The position numbers and the translations under genes are program-made. Below are positions 33,533-41,345 of a DNA stretch of 64,000 nt, in pieces (positions within the stretch are counted from its first letter, which is position 1; every line of letters starts with the position of its first letter). Source of the DNA: Nitrosovibrio sp. Nv17 (GTDB lineage: Bacteria; Pseudomonadota; Gammaproteobacteria; Burkholderiales; Nitrosomonadaceae); the NCBI RefSeq assembly GCF_900119085.1, contig NZ_FPIQ01000001.1, forward strand, positions 186,001-250,000. The letters run 5' to 3'. The notes beneath the pieces were generated by a model. It was not told the DNA's origin, made no database searches, and worked only from the letters and a program-made list of their open reading frames with translations.

Positions 33533-35041
33533 ATGCTCGAATACTCTACACTTGCGGCCGTCGATCTGGGTTCCAACAGTTTTCGCCTGCAGGTGGGGCG
33601 GGTGGTGGGCAAGCAGATCTACCCGCTCGACAGCCTGCGCGAGATGGTGCGGCTCGCCGCCGGCCTGGGCGCCGACGGGCGGCTGGATGAGGATTCCCAG
33701 ACGCGTGCGCTGGATTGCCTGAAGCGCTTCGGCGAGCGCCTGCGTGATTTTCCGCCGCATGCGGTGCGTGCGGTGGCGACCAATACCTTGAGGGTGGCGG
33801 GAAACGCCCCTGCCTTTCTCAAGAAGGCCGAGGATGCCATAGGCTTCCCGATCGAGGTGATCGCCGGGTATGAGGAAGCGCGCCTCATCTATCTCGGCGT
33901 CGCCCACAGCCTGCCGCTGTCCACCAGTGATCGGCTGGTCATCGACATCGGGGGGGGCTCCACCGAGTTCATCATCGGCAAGCGGCTCAGGCCCATCAAG
34001 CTGGAAAGCCTCTACATGGGCTGTGTCAGCCACAGCCTGCGTTTCTTTCCGGATGGCAGGATCACGAAAAGTGCGATGAAGCGGGCCGAACTGGCGGCGC
34101 GCAGCGAGATCCAGGCCATTGCTGCCGGATTCTCCAGCGCTCACTGGCAGGATGCCTTCGGTTCGTCCGGCACAGCGCACGCGCTGGGCGAAATCATCGA
34201 GCTCAACGGCCTCGATGCCGACGACAGCGACGGCGACATCACGGCGGAGGGATTGAGCCGTATCCGTGACCTCCTGCTCAGGGCAGGTGACATCAGGAAG
34301 CTGCAGATCGCCGGGCTACGCGCCGATCGGGTGCCGGTTTTCCCCGGCGGTTTCGCCATCATGTCGGCCGCTTTCTCCGAACTGGGCATCCGTCGCATGT
34401 CCCAGGCCATGGGCGCCCTGCGCCAGGGCGTGCTCTACGATTTGCTGGGACGCTTCCATAACCAGGACATGCGCGAGATGACCGTCAGGCAGTTCATGCA
34501 GCGCTATCGCGTGGATGCTGCGCAGGCCAGACGCGTGGAATCGCTGGCGCTGCTGCTGGGAGGGCAGTTGCTGGCGGAGTTCGGCGATGAGCGGGAAGAG
34601 AGGCTGCAAAGCCTGTCGTGGGTGGCGCGACTGCACGAGGTTGGCATCTCGGTCGCCCATTCCGGCTATCACAAGCATTCGGCGTACATACTGGGCAATG
34701 CCGACATGCCTGGTTTCTCGAGAATGGAGCAGGAGCGGCTGAGCCTGCTTGCCCTCGCTCATCGCGGCTCGATCGGTAAAGCGAAAAACGGGGCCGCCGA
34801 GACGTGGGATCCCATCCTGATATTCGCACTGCGCCTGGCAACGTTGTTCTACCGCAATCGCAGCGACATCGAAATACCCTGGCTGGACGTCCATGCGGAG
34901 GACACAAGACTTGAACTCGCCATCGAGCAGGCCTGGCTGCAGCGCAATCCACTGACAGATACCGCGCTGTCCGATGAAATCGAGGAATGGGCGGCCGTGA
35001 ATTTCGATTTCCGGGTGCGGCAGGTTTCCCCGGAGAAATAG
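33533..35041 (+). CDS. ppx: Exopolyphosphatase (Ppx/GppA family)
   Basis: Ppx releases orthophosphate from the end of polyphosphate chains, while GppA relatives act on pppGpp. The 502-residue protein belongs to the actin-like ATPase fold: AAVDLGSNSFRLQVGRV (phosphate 1 loop), VRAVATNTLRVA, the VIAGYEEARLIYLGV segment with the catalytic glutamate, and VIDIGGGSTEFIIG (phosphate 2 loop). A C-terminal HD-like helical domain follows (LHEVGISVAHSGYHKHSAYIL). I chose ATG 33533 because the family begins EYSTLAAVDLGSNS. A GTG at 33518 would add five residues. It lies 30 bases after phoU. Ppx and GppA activities cannot be separated from sequence alone, but the phoU context favours Ppx. Confidence 0.92.
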   Translation: MLEYSTLAAVDLGSNSFRLQVGRVVGKQIYPLDSLREMVRLAAGLGADGRLDEDSQTRALDCLKRFGERLRDFPPHAVRAVATNTLRVAGNAPAFLKKAEDAIGFPIEVIAGYEEARLIYLGVAHSLPLSTSDRLVIDIGGGSTEFIIGKRLRPIKLESLYMGCVSHSLRFFPDGRITKSAMKRAELAARSEIQAIAAGFSSAHWQDAFGSSGTAHALGEIIELNGLDADDSDGDITAEGLSRIRDLLLRAGDIRKLQIAGLRADRVPVFPGGFAIMSAAFSELGIRRMSQAMGALRQGVLYDLLGRFHNQDMREMTVRQFMQRYRVDAAQARRVESLALLLGGQLLAEFGDEREERLQSLSWVARLHEVGISVAHSGYHKHSAYILGNADMPGFSRMEQERLSLLALAHRGSIGKAKNGAAETWDPILIFALRLATLFYRNRSDIEIPWLDVHAEDTRLELAIEQAWLQRNPLTDTALSDEIEEWAAVNFDFRVRQVSPEK

Positions 35042-35115
35042 ACCGCCGCGGCATTCGAAGATTGGGTGTCTGTGCCATGGGCATGTGGTCGTGCGTTCCG
35101 CCTCGGGCGGCCGGT

Positions 35116-35892
35116 CTAGAACTCGAATACCTGCCCCCGGTGCAGCCTCTCCGGCTCGAGTCCGATACCGGTGGCCTGGATCTGCGCCATGATGGTCTCT
35201 TCATTGCCAGGTTCCATATGGGTGATCAGCAGGCGCATCCGTCCGCGTAGCCGCTCATCGAGACGCCGCAGCCCCCTGGCAAGCAACTCCGGACGCATGT
35301 GGCCGGCAGCCGTCGCAGCGGCGGTATTGTCGTCGAGGAAGGTCGCCTCGATCATCAGGTAGCGCAGGTTGGCAATCGCGTTCAGCGCATCCCAGAATGG
35401 TTCGTGGTAGGTGGTGTCGCCGCTGAAGACGAAGCTGGCGCCACCGCTGTCGAACCGGTAGGCCACAGCGGGCACCGCATGCCGTACCGGCAGGGTTGTG
35501 ATTCTTTTCCCACCCCGTTCCAGCGTCTGCCCCACGGTGATGGGCTCCAGCACGATGTACGGCCGCTGCGGCGAAGGCAGAATGGTGTAGTCGGGCCAGA
35601 GCCGGAAGTTGAATACGTGCTGCCTGAGGACGGCGATCGTCTCGGGCAGGGCGTGGACCCGCAGGGGGAACGTTCGCCGCGGGCCGATCATGTCGGCCAG
35701 CATCGGCAGCAGCGCCACGTGGTCGAGATGGGCATGGGTGAGGAATACCGTATCGATTCGCAGCATCTGCTCCACCGTCAGATCGCCCGCGCCGGTACCG
35801 GCGTCGACCAGCACATCCTCGTCCAGCATCAGGCAGGTGGTTCTCAGTTCGGCCGCCACACCGCCGGTACATCCAAGAATCGTCACGCGCAT
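35116..35892 (-). CDS. MBL-fold hydrolase resembling cyclic-nucleotide phosphodiesterase
   Basis: From the ATG at 35892 the protein has 258 residues. It begins RVTILGCTGGVAAELRTTC and carries the metallo-beta-lactamase motif THAHLDHVALLP, which supplies the zinc ligands. Further ligands are FSGDTTYHEPFWDAL and the final MEPGNEE region preceded by LLITHMEP. Proteins of this type are annotated as 3',5'-cyclic-nucleotide phosphodiesterase (class II-like) or RNase Z-like. The substrate cannot be fixed from sequence. Met starts at 35940 and 35919 exist but add a non-family tail. The gene converges with ppx (74-base gap). Confidence 0.85.
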   Translation of the reverse strand: MRVTILGCTGGVAAELRTTCLMLDEDVLVDAGTGAGDLTVEQMLRIDTVFLTHAHLDHVALLPMLADMIGPRRTFPLRVHALPETIAVLRQHVFNFRLWPDYTILPSPQRPYIVLEPITVGQTLERGGKRITTLPVRHAVPAVAYRFDSGGASFVFSGDTTYHEPFWDALNAIANLRYLMIEATFLDDNTAAATAAGHMRPELLARGLRRLDERLRGRMRLLITHMEPGNEETIMAQIQATGIGLEPERLHRGQVFEF

Positions 35893-36005
35893 AAGGTCTG
35901 TGGCCTTCCTCGCCTGCATTCCGTCGCCATCCTTGATCATCGTGCTGACATCGACCGGATGGCGACGATTCCACGGGGATTGACCCCATTTTTAACCAGC
36001 CAGGC

Positions 36006-37025
36006 TCATTTTTTCAAGCTGCCATGTTTCTCCCAAAGGCGTACCTCGATATTTCGACAGTATCCCCAGAGCGTGAGAAATGCGCGCAACAGGCGCGGTG
36101 CGTCCGCAGCCATCCATATATCGGAAATACGCTTGTCGCTGCGCCAGCCTCGCAGCACGAGTTTCGCCACCGCTCCCGGGCTGATGAGATCGTGCCTCAT
36201 CTGCAGGCAGGAAAGAGATTGAGTGGATTCCGGCGTGAGCCAGTGTATGTACCCTCCCTGGTGGAATACATCCTCGGTCGCATCCACGAGGGCCGGGGGC
36301 AAGCTCCCGGGAACGGAGCGGCCGGTGAGAAGCAGGACATTGCGGCGTGCACCGGGGTGGCGTGCGTAATACAGGCTCCGGTTGCGGCGCACGAGCTCCC
36401 TGAAGGCCTGGCCGCGTCCGAATGAACCTCCCCCGGCATGGTACACATGGACTTCGGGATGCACGCCGATGCGCCAGCCATGACGATCCAGGCGCCGGCC
36501 GAGATCGACATCCTCGTAGTAGCCGCGTCCGTACGCCGGATCGAAGCCGCCAAGCTCCAGGAAGACGTCGCGCCGGACCAGGAACGCGTGACCCTGCAGG
36601 CGATGGGTCGGAATATAGCCGCCGGGCGTGCGCGAGTAGCGTTCCAGATCATACCGGGCATAGTCGTTTCCGGCAGGGATGATGACCGCCAACCGCGCAT
36701 CGGCTGCGAGCGCCGCGTACAACGGTGGCAGAATATCCGCGCTGATTTCGACGTCAGAGTTGAGCACCAGCACGCAGGGGGTGCCGGTTCGCTGCATCGC
36801 CTCATTCACCGATGCGCCGAATCCCCGGTTTTCCAGGGCACGATGTACCTCTATGCGCGCCTGCGGCAGTTCAGCGAGCATTGCGCGCGTGTCCTCGTCG
36901 GAGGCATCGTCCTGGATATGGATGCGTCCCATCGAGGAATCCAGGTGGGTCAGTACGGAGTCGATGCAGCGCCGGGTCAACTCCGGTGCATTGTAGACCG
37001 GAATGATCACGTCTATGGGCGACAT
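36006..37025 (-). CDS. Family 2 glycosyltransferase (rhamnosyl-type)
   Basis: The 339-residue protein (start at ATG 37025) is a cytoplasmic GT-A inverting glycosyltransferase. It opens with IDVIIPVYNAPELTRRCIDSVL. It shows the acidic QDDASDEDT, ENRGFGASVNEAM, the DxD-equivalent VLNSDVEIS (D91), a GHAFLVRRDVFLELGGFDPAYG acceptor region and the catalytic-base motif GYYEDVDLGRRL (E171, D172). This pattern is common for rhamnosyl- and related transferases of surface polysaccharides. The sugar is not predictable. No good ribosome-binding site supports any of the possible starts (37025, 37043, GTG 37067). It follows the 37118-38446 gene in the same direction, 92 bases apart. Confidence 0.85.
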   Translation of the reverse strand: MSPIDVIIPVYNAPELTRRCIDSVLTHLDSSMGRIHIQDDASDEDTRAMLAELPQARIEVHRALENRGFGASVNEAMQRTGTPCVLVLNSDVEISADILPPLYAALAADARLAVIIPAGNDYARYDLERYSRTPGGYIPTHRLQGHAFLVRRDVFLELGGFDPAYGRGYYEDVDLGRRLDRHGWRIGVHPEVHVYHAGGGSFGRGQAFRELVRRNRSLYYARHPGARRNVLLLTGRSVPGSLPPALVDATEDVFHQGGYIHWLTPESTQSLSCLQMRHDLISPGAVAKLVLRGWRSDKRISDIWMAADAPRLLRAFLTLWGYCRNIEVRLWEKHGSLKK

Positions 37026-37117
37026 GGACGGGAATGGGAGCATGGCCGACGATGGAACCGGCGTCACGTCTCAGCTATGTTTCGGGAAAGGGGCAGTTTG
37101 CATCGAATGATCGATGG

Positions 37118-38446
37118 TCATCCAGCGTAGGGGGTCGCGTCGTGTTCGTGTGTATCGGACCGGCTTTCCCGTGCAGGCGATCGTACCTGCTCCTCCAGCA
37201 GCGCCACGTAGCGGGATAGCACATCCGTTTCTTCTCCTGCGTTGATCATTTCCTTCACGAAGCGCTGATGGTGCGCCTCGACGTAGAAGTCGGCGCAGCC
37301 CTGTGCCAGAAACCGCTCGATCTGGCGGTATACGTCATCCCGGCAGCGCAGTTCCGTCTCCGGCAGGTACTCGGCCAGCGCCGAGCGCCCCGCGTGCAGG
37401 TAGTCTGCCGCCAGCACCGGCTTCTTTTTGCGGACCGCCTCGAACACGACCGAGGTGGCCAGATCTATGATCACGTCCGCCCAGTTCATGAGATGGATGG
37501 AGTGCATACTGCCGGCCACGCTCACGTTCGAGAGACGCCGCAGGGAAGCGCTCTTGGTCAGCGACTGCTGCCAGCCGCCGCGGGTATGCGGCTTGATGAC
37601 CAGTTCCACGCCGGGAAAACCGGCAACGATGCGCACGACCTCGCCGACCTCCTCCCAGAAGGTGGAGAAGTTGCTTTTTCTCAGGAACAGGACGACCTTG
37701 AGGCGGCTGTCGGAGCGCGCCAGCGGCGAGGGTGGCATCAGTTCGGCCACCTTGGCGAGCCATTCGTCGCAGTAGCGCGGGGATCCCAGAACCTTCAGCT
37801 TGTCGTCGTTCATGAAGGGGCGAAACCGTATCGAGCACAGTTCGTTGGGCACCACCACCTTGTCGAATATTCCTGCATTGGAGAAGGTGGTATCGGGTTC
37901 CAGGCGCAGCTCCCGGCGCCGGATCAGCTGGCTTGCATGCGGACTGTCGCCGTGGGGGAGCGATACCACACCCAGCCCCATGGTGCGGGCCGTGGAGAGC
38001 ACGATCTCGACCCATTCCACGCATATGGAAGAATTCCGTTCGATCCAGTCGAACGCCACTACGCCCCCGGGTGCGGCATCGTCACCAAAGCAGCGCTTCA
38101 GCAGGCGTTGCGCGGTGCTGTGCCACAGCGGCGCCCTTCGCCCGGCATCGTACCATTTGGCGAGTGCCGCCATGATCGGGCCGATGAACGGACGCCTCAG
38201 GCTGCGGATCAGGATCAGCGTCTGCAGGAACCAGCCGATGAACTCCACGGGGGGCAGGACGTCGCCGATGTAGGCCATGCGCACCCCCTTCAGGCCGCGC
38301 AGGAATTCGATGCGATAGTCGTTGCGGAAGCGCGAGTTGCCGATGAGGACGATGTCGCACGTGTGGCCCGAGGTGATCCACTTGTGGATTACCGGGGTCA
38401 TGTGATCGATATCGTTGTAGTGGCGAAGAAAAAAAAGAGCCTTCAT
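37118..38446 (-). CDS. Unknown surface-carbohydrate protein, GT-B/CDP-glycerol-transferase-like
   Basis: The 442-residue protein has no signal peptide and starts KALFFLRHYNDIDHMTPVIH, like the N-terminal Rossmann half of GT-B enzymes. The second half carries VELVIKPHTRGGW (about residues 279-291) and NWADVIIDLATSVVFEAVRKKKPVL (about 316-340). This arrangement recalls the donor-binding region of CDP-glycerol glycerophosphotransferases and capsule-type Kdo transferases. I cannot assign a family firmly. It is divergent from the KdsB-like operon, so it may use the CMP-sugar made there (inference). Starts at 38446 and 38458 are both possible. Confidence 0.65.
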   Translation of the reverse strand: MKALFFLRHYNDIDHMTPVIHKWITSGHTCDIVLIGNSRFRNDYRIEFLRGLKGVRMAYIGDVLPPVEFIGWFLQTLILIRSLRRPFIGPIMAALAKWYDAGRRAPLWHSTAQRLLKRCFGDDAAPGGVVAFDWIERNSSICVEWVEIVLSTARTMGLGVVSLPHGDSPHASQLIRRRELRLEPDTTFSNAGIFDKVVVPNELCSIRFRPFMNDDKLKVLGSPRYCDEWLAKVAELMPPSPLARSDSRLKVVLFLRKSNFSTFWEEVGEVVRIVAGFPGVELVIKPHTRGGWQQSLTKSASLRRLSNVSVAGSMHSIHLMNWADVIIDLATSVVFEAVRKKKPVLAADYLHAGRSALAEYLPETELRCRDDVYRQIERFLAQGCADFYVEAHHQRFVKEMINAGEETDVLSRYVALLEEQVRSPARESRSDTHEHDATPYAG

Positions 38447-38589
38447 GCCAATGCCCATCTCTCGCGTACGCGTAGCCGGCCAGTCCGGATTCACTGATTT
38501 CCGTGGCCGGGGAGTCGGTGGATAAGCGGTGAACGGCGAAAAAGCGCGTCATTGTACACGCGCGGATAGGGGTTGACCAGCATGGCACG

Positions 38590-38609
38590 CCCGATGCGCG
38601 CGCATCGGG
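38590..38609. repeat. 20-base perfect palindrome (operator candidate)
   Basis: CCCGATGCGC is followed directly by its exact reverse complement GCGCATCGGG. It lies between two divergent surface-polysaccharide transcription units, where a dimeric repressor could control both. The half-site CCGATGC recurs in the hairpin 12 bases downstream. Confidence 0.5.
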
Positions 38610-38620
38610 AATGCATCCGC

Positions 38621-38642
38621 CCGATGCCCTTTACGGCATCGG
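38621..38642. repeat. Second palindrome, CCGATGCC-6-GGCATCGG
   Basis: An 8-bp perfect inverted repeat with a 6-base spacer shares the CCGATGC arm with the 20-base palindrome beside it. The pair looks like tandem operator sites or two stacked hairpins. Confidence 0.45.
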
Positions 38643-38721
38643 CGCAGGACGCGCATCCTTCCCGGCATGCGCCGTACGGGATTCGGTTTCCGCGGTTTTC
38701 CTCGCGGAGTCTCCTGTCTGG

Positions 38722-38730
38722 TGATACGAT
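38722..38730 (+). promoter_or_regulatory. Candidate extended -10 promoter of the KdsB-like operon
   Basis: TG-A-TACGAT (38722-38730) is an extended -10 element about 110 bases before the ATG at 38841. The -35 is poor, which is typical of extended -10 promoters. The palindromes lie 80-140 bases upstream of it. Confidence 0.4.
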
Positions 38731-38840
38731 AGTGGCCGGGGAGCGGGCGATGCCCGCCCTTCCGGTCATGCCGGCTCGGGCCATGACGGGAGCGGCGGCT
38801 TTTCTCCGCGATGCAGGTGCCACGATTTATTACGCCACGA

Positions 38841-39593
38841 ATGAGAACGATTGCCGTCATACCCGCCCGCATGGGCTCATCCCGGTTTCCGGGCAAACCG
38901 CTTTCCCCCCTGCTGGGCCGGACCATGCTGGAGCATGTCTACCGGCGGGTGGCCCTCAGTGGCGCCATCGATGCCACCTACATCGCTACCTGCGACGAGG
39001 AGATTCGGGAAGCGGCGGAAGGTTTCGGCGCGCCGGTCATCATGACCTCCGACACGCACGAGCGGGCCAGCGACCGGGTGGCGGAGGCAGTCACGGGACT
39101 CGACGCCGACCTAGTCGTCATGGTGCAGGGCGACGAGCCGATGACCCGCCCGGAGATGATCGATGCCGCGGTGGAGCCGTTCCGCCATGACGACCGGCTG
39201 GGTTGCGTCAATCTGGCGCACCGCATCGGCAGCGCAGCCGATTTCCATGATGTCAACACCATCAAGGTGGTCATGGACCGACAGGGCGATGCGTTGTACA
39301 TGTCGCGCCAGCCTGTTCCGAACTTGCCTGCCACCGTCGACTTCGCACAGGTGCATGCGTACAAGCAGGTGTGCATCATCCCGTTCCGGCGTGAAACCCT
39401 GGTCGAATTCACCCGTCTGCCATCCACTCCGCTGGAGCGGCTGGAATCGGTGGACATGCTGCGGCTGCTGGAGCATGGCCATCGCGTGAAGATGGTGGAG
39501 ACGCCCTTCAATACCCAGGCGGTGGATACGCCGGCCGACCTGGCGCGCGTTGCGGGATTGATGGGTGCCGACCCGCTGCTGGGCACCTATTGA
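38841..39593 (+). CDS. KdsB-like CMP-ulosonate cytidylyltransferase
   Basis: KdsB couples 3-deoxy-D-manno-octulosonate (Kdo) to CMP. The 250-residue protein has the full family core: IAVIPARMGSSRFPGKPL with the CTP-binding loop, VYRRVALSG, VIMTSDTHERASDRVAEAV, the metal-binding MVQGDEPM, and the C-terminal PFNTQAVDTPADL. It heads an operon with a pyruvate aldolase, a 2-hydroxyacid dehydrogenase, an SDR and a HAD enzyme. KdsB usually lies among lpx genes. This copy could therefore activate a different 2-keto-3-deoxy acid. The ATG at 38841 fits the family start, and ATG 38811 would add ten residues. Whether it is the only kdsB of the genome cannot be seen. Confidence 0.85.
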   Translation: MRTIAVIPARMGSSRFPGKPLSPLLGRTMLEHVYRRVALSGAIDATYIATCDEEIREAAEGFGAPVIMTSDTHERASDRVAEAVTGLDADLVVMVQGDEPMTRPEMIDAAVEPFRHDDRLGCVNLAHRIGSAADFHDVNTIKVVMDRQGDALYMSRQPVPNLPATVDFAQVHAYKQVCIIPFRRETLVEFTRLPSTPLERLESVDMLRLLEHGHRVKMVETPFNTQAVDTPADLARVAGLMGADPLLGTY

Positions 39594-39595
39594 AT

Positions 39596-39618
39596 CGCAT
39601 CCGCCCTCCGCGGATGCG
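39596..39618 (+). repeat. 9-bp stem-loop between the KdsB-like and aldolase genes
   Basis: CGCATCCGC, a 5-base loop and GCGGATGCG form a perfect stem directly after the stop codon (TGA, 39591-39593), with no U-tract. Inside an otherwise coupled operon it may set the ratio of upstream to downstream mRNA. Confidence 0.5.
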
Positions 39619-39648
39619 GCGTAAACTCCTTCGAACCTGGGAAGTTCC

Positions 39649-40410
39649 ATGCAGCTCAAATCGAAACTGACCCGAAACGCCCTGACCATAGGCTCGTGGA
39701 TCACGCTGGGACATCCGGCGATCGCCGAGATCATGGCGGCGGCGGGATTCGACTGGCTGGTGCTGGATACGGAGCACAGCGTCCTGGAACTGAGCGAGGT
39801 GCAGATGCTGATTCAGGTGCTCGACGGCCAGCAGTGCCCGGCGATCGTGCGGCTGACATCGAACCACCCCGATCAGATCAAGCGGGTGATGGATGCGGGC
39901 GCCGCGGGCGTGATGGTGCCCATGGTGCGGACCGCCGCCGATGCCCAGGCTGCGGTCGATGCGGTCTACTATCCTCCGCGCGGCAGGCGGGGAGTCGGTC
40001 TGGCGCGCGCGCAGGGCTACGGCGCGCGCTTCCAGCAATACCGTCACTGGCTGGAGGATAATGCAGTCATCGTGGTCATGATCGAGCACGTGGATGCCGT
40101 CAACGCCATCGATTCGATCTTGTCCGTACCCGGTGTCGACGCCTACATCATCGGGCCTTACGATCTGTCCGGCTCGCTTGGCCGGCCCGGCGAACTCGAC
40201 CACCCGGACGTCGAGTCCGCCGTCGAGCGGGTACGCGAGGCGGGGCAGCGGCTGGCAAAACCCGGCGGCATCCATGTGGTCGAACCGGATCCGGAGGCTC
40301 TGCGCCGCCATGTGGACGCCGGCTTCAACTTCCTCGGCTACGGTCTGGATATCCGCATCCTCGACACCCTGTGTCGCAGCCACATGCAGACCATAAGGGA
40401 CGCGCTATGA
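39649..40410 (+). CDS. HpcH/HpaI-family pyruvate-dependent class II aldolase
   Basis: Members of this family join pyruvate to an aldehyde (or cleave the reverse) to form 4-hydroxy-2-keto acids, with a divalent metal and no Schiff base. The 253-residue protein retains the active site of HpcH: LVLDTEHS with H43, IVRLTSN with R68, VMIEHVDA with metal ligand E146, and IIGPYDLSGSLG with metal ligand D172. PRGRRGVGLARAQGYG replaces the usual glycine loop region. GGGAAG precedes the ATG. The stop overlaps the next start as ATGA. In this operon it could build the carbon chain of a keto-sugar acid for the KdsB-like enzyme (inference). The aldehyde partner is unknown. Confidence 0.88.
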   Translation: MQLKSKLTRNALTIGSWITLGHPAIAEIMAAAGFDWLVLDTEHSVLELSEVQMLIQVLDGQQCPAIVRLTSNHPDQIKRVMDAGAAGVMVPMVRTAADAQAAVDAVYYPPRGRRGVGLARAQGYGARFQQYRHWLEDNAVIVVMIEHVDAVNAIDSILSVPGVDAYIIGPYDLSGSLGRPGELDHPDVESAVERVREAGQRLAKPGGIHVVEPDPEALRRHVDAGFNFLGYGLDIRILDTLCRSHMQTIRDAL

Positions 40411-41345
40411 GCACACTCGTCATTTCCACCTCCTCGTTCGACGTGGACAACAATCCGCACATCCGGGATCTCCAGCAGGCGGGCCTGCGCGTCACCGGCA
40501 ATCCCTACCGGCGCAAGCTCACCGAGAGCGAGGCGATCGAGCTGCTGGGCAGCGAGGCCATCGGCATGATCGCCGGCATCGAGCCCCTGACGGAGCGCGT
40601 CTTTGCGGCGGCGAGGAACCTGAGGGTCGTTTCCCGTTGCGGCAGCGGCCTGGACAGCGTCGATCTCGCAGCTGCACAGCGCCATGGCGTCACCGTGCTC
40701 AGTACGCCGGAGGCGCCGGCCCAGGCGGTGGCCGAGTTGGCCATGGGCCTGATGCTGGCTGCCTTGCGGCACATCTGCCGGATCGATGGAGAGCTGCGGA
40801 CCGGCGCATGGCCCAGGACCCAGGGACGGCTGCTCGCCGCCCAGACCGTCGGCATCGTCGGCCTGGGGCGTGTCGGGCGGCGCGTCGCCCGGTTGTGCCA
40901 GGCCTTCGACGCCAGGGTCGTGGCCCACGACTCCTATGTGACGTCCGCGCCGCAGGGTGTGGATCTGGTGCCGCTGGACCGGCTCCTGACGGAATCGGAC
41001 GTCGTGAGCCTGCACCTGACCTACGATGCCGCCACCCATCACCTGGTGAACGAGGCGGCGCTGGGGCGCATGAAGCCGGGGGCCGTGGTCATCAACACGG
41101 CGCGCGGCGGCCTCGTCGACGAGGGGGCGCTGGCGCGGGCCCTGGCATCAGGCCAGATCGGGGCGGCCGCCCTCGACGTGTTCGAGCAGGAACCCTATCA
41201 CGGGCCTTTGCTCGGCTGCCGTGATGCCATCCTGACTTCGCACGTCGGCTCGCTCGCCCGGGAAGCGCGCCATCGCATGGAGATCGAGGCCGCCGAGAAC
41301 CTGCACAAGGGGCTGGTTGCGGCGGGCCTGTTGAAAAATGGCTGA
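40407..41345 (+). CDS. D-isomer-specific 2-hydroxyacid dehydrogenase (SerA-like)
   Basis: These NAD-dependent enzymes interconvert 2-keto and D-2-hydroxy acids, for example 3-phosphoglycerate dehydrogenase. The 312-residue protein has the nucleotide-binding GIVGLGRVGRRVARLC. The catalytic triad is R233 (INTARGGLVDEGAL), E262 (ALDVFEQEP) and H279 (LTSHVGSL). RCGSGLDSVDLAAAQRHGV and AVAELAMGLMLAALRHI are typical family segments. There is no regulatory ACT domain. The start (ATG 40407) overlaps the aldolase stop, and the end overlaps the SDR gene by 8 bases. In context it may prepare or reduce a hydroxyacid used by the aldolase route. Confidence 0.9.
   Translation: MSTLVISTSSFDVDNNPHIRDLQQAGLRVTGNPYRRKLTESEAIELLGSEAIGMIAGIEPLTERVFAAARNLRVVSRCGSGLDSVDLAAAQRHGVTVLSTPEAPAQAVAELAMGLMLAALRHICRIDGELRTGAWPRTQGRLLAAQTVGIVGLGRVGRRVARLCQAFDARVVAHDSYVTSAPQGVDLVPLDRLLTESDVVSLHLTYDAATHHLVNEAALGRMKPGAVVINTARGGLVDEGALARALASGQIGAAALDVFEQEPYHGPLLGCRDAILTSHVGSLAREARHRMEIEAAENLHKGLVAAGLLKNG

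Larger units (their letters stand above)
38447..38840. other. Divergent intergenic region with two palindromes
   Basis: These 394 bases separate the divergent 37118-38446 gene and the KdsB-like operon. They contain a 20-base perfect palindrome (38590-38609), a second related hairpin (38621-38642) and an extended -10 element on the plus strand (38722-38730). No credible gene is present. I could not identify the minus-strand promoter. Confidence 0.6.

Noticed and set aside
32618-34180. A 520-codon minus-strand frame opposite phoU and ppx
   Set aside because: phoU and ppx carry clear family motifs. This frame overlaps both and resembles nothing.
35098-35110. Hairpin CCGCC-TCG-GGCGG between ppx and the MBL-fold gene as a terminator
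   Set aside because: It has only 5 bp and no U-tract, so it is too weak to list.
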